64,000 nt of DNA from assembly GCA_020635815.1 (NCBI GenBank), contig JACJZB010000005.1, positions 1 through 64,000 of the forward strand. Reading direction: 5' to 3'. Below the pieces are notes generated by a model, which was given only the letters and a program-made list of their open reading frames with translations, had not been told where the DNA came from and did no database searches. Shown piece by piece: positions 59,401 through 64,000 of this stretch (its first letter is position 1; the number at the start of each line of letters is the position of its first letter). A program made the position numbers and the translations under genes. The DNA is from Flavobacteriales bacterium. GTDB lineage: Bacteria > Bacteroidota > Bacteroidia > Flavobacteriales_E > Vicingaceae.

Positions 59401-61562
59401 GTTCCTTTTTTGTCAAACCTTGAAGTTCCTCCATCCACGTGTTCTTCAGATGCATTTGTACCGAAAAAAGTACCGTATAACAAACTTTGAGCATCTCTTT
59501 CTATTACCGCAAAATAGAAATCATCCCCTTGCGTTGTTCCATCAATTGCAGCTGTACTCCCATTTACATCCATGCCATCAGTAGAACCAATTCCTCCTGC
59601 TTCATCTCCCCAACCTGAGACATATATGTTTCCACAATTATCTACCAAAAATGCAGTAGGAGAAATATCAACTCTTGAATTTGAATTTCCTGACCCAAAA
59701 GTTGTGCTAAAAATAGATGTACTTAAGTTATTATCCATTTTCTGAATAAATTGTGCTCCGTTTGCTTGAGAATATGCAGCATTAAATATTGGATAAGCTC
59801 CTATAGTTTGACCATAAACATAAACATCTTGGTTTTTATCTATTTCTAATATAAAAGCTTGATTATATGAACTATTTCCTAAATATGTAAAAGCATCAAG
59901 TGTACCATTTACATTATCAAACTTTGCAACAAATCCATCAACACTACCCGCATAAGAGTTATCTAACACCCCTGTTGTTGCAAGGCCACTTGATTCAACT
60001 CCTCCACATATAAATGTTTTATCATTTACCTCATCTACTCTAACCGAATAACCAGCTTCGCCACCAGTACCTCCTAGGTAAGTTCCCCAATCTAAATTGG
60101 TAAGTGTAGGGTTTAATTTACATACAATAGCGTCATAATTAGATCCTCCGCCACCAGTTTGATCATGACTTGAAGAAGTTGTTGGAAAATTTACTGAATT
60201 AGTTACTGAAGTAATATAAATATTATCATTTGCATCAATTATAACTTCCCCTCTCGCGTGATCTCCATAGTTATAATTTAATTGTGCATCTAGAGATAAC
60301 CCATCATTTCTAGTTCCTCCCAAATATGTACTTGCCAACAAGGTGTTCCCCGCTGCATTTAATTTAGCCACAAAAATATCAGACCCATTATCCCAATCAA
60401 TCCCATCAAAATTATTCAATGCATTTCCTCCACCGTGAGATGATTGTATTGCACTTCCTGGGTTTGGTATAGGAAAATTTGTTGAACCTACTGCCCCCAT
60501 AATAATCAGATTGTTTGAACTATCACAAACTAAACTGTGTGGCTCTTCCATATCTGAACCTCCAATATATGTTGAATAGATTAATGAAGTTCCATCAGAG
60601 GAAAATTTTGTTATTGCTATATCTACATGTCCTCCAAAAGTTGTTTGATATGCTCCTTGTAAAGGGTAACTTGCAGAATTGTCATATCCTCCAGCATCCC
60701 AAAAATCAGCATTTCCAAAAACAACACCTCCACCATAAAATGCTCCATCTTTATCATAAGTTGCTGTAAAGCCCCAATTATCTGAACTTGACCCTGTAAG
60801 TGTTGAGAATTCCCAAGTTGGATCGATGATTAATTCTTTTGTTTTATCATAGCCATTTGGGAAATTAAAACTAACAACACCTTCAGAAACCACAAAATTA
60901 CATGGGATTTCAACTTTTACTCCATCTACTTCTTGGTAGGCAACTGGTTTTAATTCTCTTACAACTTCATTTGAAAGTATTACTTCTAAAGTTCCGTTTA
61001 CCAATTGTAATTTTTCAACTCCTTCATATTCTATTTTTATATGGTTAGGGTTTACTCCTGCAGCTACTATAAAATCATATTTTAAGTGGTCATTAGTGCT
61101 ATAAATATTAGCATCAATTCCATTATAAATGTTTTTGTAACTTATTTTCTGATAAGAACTTACGTTAGAAGCCCATCTTGAAGGGTCATTTCCTATGAAA
61201 TAATTTTTATATGATTCTTTAGCCTCGAATGGTAAAATAAATGAATTTGAGTTTGCACCCAGAAAATTCATGTTATATATATGTTTATTTAACTTACCAA
61301 ATGGCTTTTCTGTTTTATATTTCTTTTCATGCTTATATTCATAAAATGCATCCAGCTCTTTTGCAGAAAACATATCAAAAGAAAAGCTATTTTTTTTAAA
61401 TTTTATGTTTCCTATATGAAGTTTACATAAATATTCTACATCTTTAGAGAATTGACCTTTATTCTCTGTAAAGTGAAAATCAGAAGATGTATTTCCATTA
61501 TTATTAGCAAAAGCACTTATTGTTGTTATAAATAAGAGTAAATTAAGTAGGTTTTTTTTCAT
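56421..61562 (-). CDS. Giant SBBP/PKD-repeat T9SS surface protein
   Basis: 1713 residues: signal peptide (1-19), an SBBP-type beta-propeller region (about 20-755; repeated STYLGG and ITSVTNSVNFPTT style), about ten PKD-like domains (about 770-1620, each with WDFGDG or WDMGDG) arranged as alternating A/B pairs, and a T9SS type B (gliding-motility-associated, CHU_C) sorting domain (about 1622-1713; IPNVFTPNGDGMNDELVF, then IFNRWGKTVFES). Three A-type PKD domains are nearly identical. An adhesin or surface filament role is inferred. A PorP/SprF gene lies upstream on the same strand. Confidence 0.9.
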   Translation of the reverse strand: MKKNLLNLLLFITTISAFANNNGNTSSDFHFTENKGQFSKDVEYLCKLHIGNIKFKKNSFSFDMFSAKELDAFYEYKHEKKYKTEKPFGKLNKHIYNMNFLGANSNSFILPFEAKESYKNYFIGNDPSRWASNVSSYQKISYKNIYNGIDANIYSTNDHLKYDFIVAAGVNPNHIKIEYEGVEKLQLVNGTLEVILSNEVVRELKPVAYQEVDGVKVEIPCNFVVSEGVVSFNFPNGYDKTKELIIDPTWEFSTLTGSSSDNWGFTATYDKDGAFYGGGVVFGNADFWDAGGYDNSASYPLQGAYQTTFGGHVDIAITKFSSDGTSLIYSTYIGGSDMEEPHSLVCDSSNNLIIMGAVGSTNFPIPNPGSAIQSSHGGGNALNNFDGIDWDNGSDIFVAKLNAAGNTLLASTYLGGTRNDGLSLDAQLNYNYGDHARGEVIIDANDNIYITSVTNSVNFPTTSSSHDQTGGGGSNYDAIVCKLNPTLTNLDWGTYLGGTGGEAGYSVRVDEVNDKTFICGGVESSGLATTGVLDNSYAGSVDGFVAKFDNVNGTLDAFTYLGNSSYNQAFILEIDKNQDVYVYGQTIGAYPIFNAAYSQANGAQFIQKMDNNLSTSIFSTTFGSGNSNSRVDISPTAFLVDNCGNIYVSGWGDEAGGIGSTDGMDVNGSTAAIDGTTQGDDFYFAVIERDAQSLLYGTFFGTNASEEHVDGGTSRFDKKGTIYQGVCAGCGGNNFPTTTGAYSTTNGSSNCNFGAIKISFAYQGVEANAVQPPPLTMCGAPFDVTFSAGSVPPPQAYWDFGDGSGTSSQINPTYTYPDSGTYNVMYVAIDPSSCNITDTAYFDVTIIDAGVLTASIDVPTYDPCTIGGLTVDYAFTGTGADSLWWDMGDGTTYVDSTSFSYTYNTSGTFYVELQAFDACGSFTSIKDTIDYNPVFTTVTAVDPGPQTICSAPFDVSFDAGGTPPNTYWDFGDGTTLGVGVDYTPVHTYADTGSYEVMSVAIDSSTCNIADTVTFTVQVIQPEQLSAQIDIPPYDPCTTGGLAVDYAFTGTGADSLYWIMGDGTTYIDSTLFSYTYSPGTYYVEMQAYEFACNTTDTIRDTINFNPVFTTVAAVDPGPQTICSAPFDVSFDAGGTPPNTYWDFGDGTTLGVGVDYTPVHTYADTGSYEVMSVAIDSSTCNIADTVTFTVQIIQPEQLNAQIDIPPYDPCTTGGLTVDYAFTGTGADSLYWDMGDGTTYTDSVNFSYIYNTPGTYYVEMQAFEFACGGFVSIKDTIDFNPVYTTVTAVDPGPQTICSAPFDVSFDAGGTPPNTYWDFGDGTTLGVGVDYTPVHTYADTGSYEVMSVAIDSSTCNIADTVTFTVQIIQPEQLSAEFTIPTYDACDPSITIDLAFTGTGADSLYWDMGNGDSFANNINVNYTYSTPGEYIVELIAYDFDCGLNESFYDTISFFPNPITVNTNIDPLVEICGSNLTVDFSSGNPAPPQNYWYFGDGTNSTQIDPTHTFPTADTYNGFFVAIDSSTCNITDTMDFTITVNIVPELNVDFEYVPPIPCEATTYEVNLAANAEGADSIYWSMGDGMEFYNDTLIAYEYSMPGTYPIVVTLFKEGCSPKIISSEATFIELGESSGIIPNVFTPNGDGMNDELVFLGIDQTQDYSVRIFNRWGKTVFESTDANDNWDGKDSKDGTYFYELRYTDVCSSEEKLVTGTVTLIGKN
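57460..58760 (-). repeat. Three near-identical tandem PKD pairs inside the giant gene
   Basis: A 516-519-bp unit (about 172 residues: A domain with TICSAPFDVSFDAGG, then B domain with DYAFTGTGADSLYW) is repeated with almost no change. Landmark ACATATCGTT occurs at 57681, 58200 and 58716. The A domain is identical over about 80 residues in all three copies. Confidence 0.9.
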
Positions 61563-61835
61563 CTTAATATAGATATGTTTAGTTAGTTATCTCATAAGAC
61601 TATTAGTTTACACTAAAAGTTGCATCTGAAAATAAAAAAATACATACTAACCACATAAAACCACAAATGAAAGACGTTTTTTTATCGATTAACAAGAATG
61701 TTAATCTAAATTCTAATAGAAAAAATAATGCTTTAGAATTTATCTAAAAAAGGAAAAATATTTTATCAAATATTTCTAAAACAGGATGATTTCCCTCTAT
61801 TTTGATAGGTTTTACAGTATTCCTTCGAATTTTAC
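61563..61835. other. Gene-free AT-rich spacer
   Basis: Between the giant PKD gene and the acyltransferase gene. No coding frame, terminator or dispersed repeat is clear; it presumably carries the promoter of the PKD gene, but no exact TAnnTTTG box is present. Confidence 0.4.
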
Positions 61836-62378
61836 TTATCGTATTCCTTTTTCAGGAAAACATCCTTTTTTAGATCGGTAAAAGTTTTTAATTTCTTCAA
61901 TATCTTTATCTACATTTCCTGTAGGGTAAAAAACTGGACCAAAACCAGCTTCTTTTTTACTATAATCCAAGAACCCCAATATAATTGGCACATTAGCTTT
62001 TTGAGCGATAAAGTAGAACCCTTTTTTCCAATCTGGGCTATAACTTCTAGTTCCTTCGGGAGTAACCATCATTGCCATTTCATTTCTGTCGGCAAATGAT
62101 TTCGCTATTTCATCGGTTAGGTTTGTATTCTTACTTCTATCAACAGGAACTCCCCCCATTAAATCAAAGAAAAGCCCCATAGGAAAAAAGAACCATTCTT
62201 TTTTTATAAAAAACTTTACTGGTATTTTGAAGATGTAAAAATATAGCCGTCCGTAAAAGAAATCCCAATTACTTGTATGTGGAGCTGCTATAATTACGTA
62301 TTTTTTTAGCTCGGGAGGAATTGAGCCTACGGTTTTCCATCCTAATAAACGATATATAAATGCAGCTATTTTTGACAC
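61836..62378 (-). CDS. 1-acyl-glycerol-3-phosphate acyltransferase-like protein
   Basis: 180 residues of the PlsC-like fold: catalytic HxxxxD in AAPHTSNWDFF, GGVPVDRSK and the EGTR motif in VTPEGTRSYS. It is shorter than typical PlsC and closer to the small Bacteroidota group of unknown lipid-related function. The start is GTG 62378, fixed by an in-frame TGA immediately before it. 13 nt after the PorP/SprF stop, so in the same operon. Confidence 0.88.
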   Translation of the reverse strand: MSKIAAFIYRLLGWKTVGSIPPELKKYVIIAAPHTSNWDFFYGRLYFYIFKIPVKFFIKKEWFFFPMGLFFDLMGGVPVDRSKNTNLTDEIAKSFADRNEMAMMVTPEGTRSYSPDWKKGFYFIAQKANVPIILGFLDYSKKEAGFGPVFYPTGNVDKDIEEIKNFYRSKKGCFPEKGIR

Positions 62379-62391
62379 TCAGTAAAAATAC

Positions 62392-63426
62392 TTAAAAAGA
62401 ACTTCTTTGGAGTGCTTTTGGCTTATTTACATATTTAAGAGAAATTTCAAAACCACCATTACCATTGGTAGCATCTGATAAGCTAGAGTTATTATAATCG
62501 TAAGAAACACCAAACATGAAGTCAGAAAATTGCAAATAAAATTGTGGAATTATTGCGTCTTTTACTCTATAATGTACTCCAAACAAAATAGCTGATTGTT
62601 TAAATAATCCAGTATATCTAGTTTCAGAACCGAAACCTAATTTAAGTAACAACCCAGCCATAACTTCTTTATATTGTAGTTGTTGGGCATAAAACATTGA
62701 AGGAACAATTGCTACTGATGAACCTGAAACATCAAAAGTTCCTGAAAACTGAGCAACAACTTTCATATTTAATTGTTCTTCACTTACTCCTAAAAAATCT
62801 TGTTTAGGTTGATTAATGTGGTAAGCTGCAACACCCAAATTAAAAGTTTTTAATTCACTTCCTAAAAAATACCGTGATGAATTCTGGAATTTATAATACA
62901 AACCTGCACCAATATCTGTATATAATTTTGAACTTAATGATCCGGCTTCGTTGGAGTTAATTTCTGTATCAAATCCTTCTCCATCAAATTGATTACCCCA
63001 TGTAAGTTTTGATAGTTGAGCTGAATATTGTCCGAATCCCACCTGAATTCCAGCTGAAAAACTATTGTAATCATTAACTGGAAGTATTCCTGCAACCGAG
63101 AGTCCTCCTAAAAAGTTACCATAATTTGCATCTCCAGCAGCATCCTTGTAAAAATTACCTCCAATACCTAGATGAGCTCTCTTACCATTTCCTTTTGCAA
63201 CCGGCATATCAAAAGAGGTTGCATAAGTTTTATAAGCTGCTCCTAAACCACCCCATTGGGTTTTATAGTTTATAATTCCTCTAAACGACCCTATAAATGA
63301 CCCTGTAGCACCTGGATTTATTAATTGTGGGGTTTGTGTAAATTGAGAGAAATGAACATCTTGTCCAAACGCAAAATCTGAAAACAATAAAGCTCCTAAA
63401 AGAGTTATTTTTTTTAGCATCTTCAT
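62392..63426 (-). CDS. PorP/SprF-family outer-membrane protein
   Basis: 344 residues: signal peptide (about 1-21, ending FAFG), then QDVHFSQFTQTPQLINPGATG, the hallmark PorP/SprF start, and barrel strands to the end. PorP/SprF proteins are outer-membrane partners that anchor or help secrete T9SS type B proteins, as SprF does for SprB. Here it lies 1 nt after the stop of a type B protein gene and upstream of a giant type B protein, matching that role. Confidence 0.95.
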   Translation of the reverse strand: MKMLKKITLLGALLFSDFAFGQDVHFSQFTQTPQLINPGATGSFIGSFRGIINYKTQWGGLGAAYKTYATSFDMPVAKGNGKRAHLGIGGNFYKDAAGDANYGNFLGGLSVAGILPVNDYNSFSAGIQVGFGQYSAQLSKLTWGNQFDGEGFDTEINSNEAGSLSSKLYTDIGAGLYYKFQNSSRYFLGSELKTFNLGVAAYHINQPKQDFLGVSEEQLNMKVVAQFSGTFDVSGSSVAIVPSMFYAQQLQYKEVMAGLLLKLGFGSETRYTGLFKQSAILFGVHYRVKDAIIPQFYLQFSDFMFGVSYDYNNSSLSDATNGNGGFEISLKYVNKPKALQRSSF

Positions 63427-63427
63427 A

Positions 63428-64000
63428 TTACCTAATCAAAGTTATATTGCCTGATTTACTCTCAAAGTCTCCCTCCCAATATCTAACCTTCATTTTATAA
63501 ACATAAACTCCTGCACTGGCTTGCTTACCATTATAGGTTCCATCCCATCCTTCTGTTTCATCTTTTGTTTGCCATATTAACTCTCCCCACCTATCATAAA
63601 TTGAAACAGAAATTGTCTCTATTTGACCTCCATAAATAAAAAGCATATCGTTATTACCATCACCATTTGGTGAAAAAGCAGAAGGCAAATGAGCTCCTTG
63701 CTCAGGAGGTATTGGTATTTCTATATAAACTGCTGTAATTGTATCATCAGCTAAAACATTAAAACTTGCCAATGCCGATGATGAACTTGGTAATATGGTA
63801 TGATATTTTGATTCCCAATGGTCAAACGAATAAGTTATTGGTAGTAACTCATACTCAAACAGATTAACTATTGTATTGGTTATATAACTTTCGGTGTGTG
63901 GATATGCCAAAGGGATTATAGCATCAACCTCAACATCTCCTGCTCCGATAGGGCTTACATTGTACGTAATATCAAAAGTATCTACATATAAAAAATGAGC
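63428..64000 (-). CDS. C-terminal part of a T9SS type B surface protein, truncated by the window edge
   Basis: The frame has no stop up to base 64000 and reads in from outside (FLYVDTFDITYNVSPIGAGD upstream), so an apparent TTG start at 63910 is not real. The visible 190 residues contain a Gly/Tyr-rich beta region with FDHWESKYHTILPSSSS and a CHU_C sorting domain (HLPSAFSPNGDGNNDMLFIY, then IYDRWGELIWQT). The upstream domain resembles those in large Bacteroidota surface proteins with lamin-tail or CotH parts, but this cannot be decided from the end alone. Directly followed by porP/sprF. Confidence 0.9.
   Translation of the reverse strand, partial: AHFLYVDTFDITYNVSPIGAGDVEVDAIIPLAYPHTESYITNTIVNLFEYELLPITYSFDHWESKYHTILPSSSSALASFNVLADDTITAVYIEIPIPPEQGAHLPSAFSPNGDGNNDMLFIYGGQIETISVSIYDRWGELIWQTKDETEGWDGTYNGKQASAGVYVYKMKVRYWEGDFESKSGNITLIR

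Noticed and set aside
63428..63910. A complete short gene starting at TTG 63910
   Set aside because: The frame continues without a stop to the window edge with protein-like sequence, so this is the end of a larger gene.
1..64000. CRISPR array, prophage or complete IS element
   Set aside because: No regularly spaced direct repeats, cas genes, transposase, integrase or phage structural genes are visible; repeats here are short palindromes and tandem units.

Overview
The window comes from a low-GC, AT-rich member of the Bacteroidota, most likely a marine Flavobacteriales-type bacterium. The evidence is a set of hallmark genes: type 9 secretion (T9SS) sorting domains of types A and B, a PorP/SprF protein, a PorE-like TPR/propeller/OmpA protein, a fused MoaC-MogA protein, a YtxJ bacillithiol-type protein, and promoters of the Bacteroidota type (TAnnTTTG boxes instead of the E. 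coli -10). Genes generally lack Shine-Dalgarno sites. I see no rRNA, tRNA, CRISPR array or full insertion sequence.

Layout. 1-4.4 kb: truncated PspC-like protein, inositol monophosphatase-type enzyme, small secreted or membrane proteins, and trmD. 4.4-8.2 kb: biotin cluster bioB-(PD-D/ExK-like orphan)-bioF-bioD. 8.2-15 kb: housekeeping genes ppa, mqnD, hldD, hutI, aroC and a dicarboxylate/cation symporter. 15.3-20.6 kb: AsmA-like, PorE-like OmpA and MORN proteins. 20.6-21.3 kb: a composite intergenic repeat array. 21.3-23.3 kb: T9SS-secreted esterase and rluF. 23.3-30 kb: molybdenum cofactor block (moeA, modE, TauE-family permease, mobA, moaD, moeB-rhodanese, moaE, moaC-mog) beside a divergent FNR-like regulator. 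30-32 kb: DoxX protein and an ECF sigma factor, divergent. 32-37 kb: birA, then rsfS-ftsH-DUF2007-cdsA-psd. 37-43 kb: small secreted proteins, HAD phosphatase, lipA, OsmC, YtxJ, ung and an Omp85-like protein. 43-48 kb: GIY-YIG protein, 2OG-Fe oxygenase, ABC exporter and a secreted protein. 48-55 kb: moxR, three SurA/parvulin-type proteins and guaB. 55-64 kb: MscS channel, a 1713-residue SBBP/PKD adhesin-like T9SS protein, an acyltransferase, PorP/SprF and the C-terminal end of a T9SS type B protein that runs off the window.

How it fits together. The Moco block is the most coherent pathway. A palindrome very like the E. coli ModE operator overlaps the promoter-like box of modE, which is translationally coupled (ATGA) to a TauE/SafE permease and followed by cofactor genes. 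No modABC or moaA is present here, so the permease is a candidate oxyanion (molybdate?) transporter. moeA carries a CRP/FNR-geometry palindrome shared with an FNR-like gene that has four cysteines placed like the cluster ligands of E. coli FNR.

The second theme is a dense population of small dispersed repeats. These include CTCCCC/GGGGAG palindromes abutting stop codons, a hairpin family with covarying stems and a conserved loop, CTGAG..TCGAAG elements, AAAGTT-rich tracts, and CCGGAACTAGTCCGG palindromes flanking a GIY-YIG gene. Two appear translated in frame, one inside aroC and one at the N-terminus of moeB.
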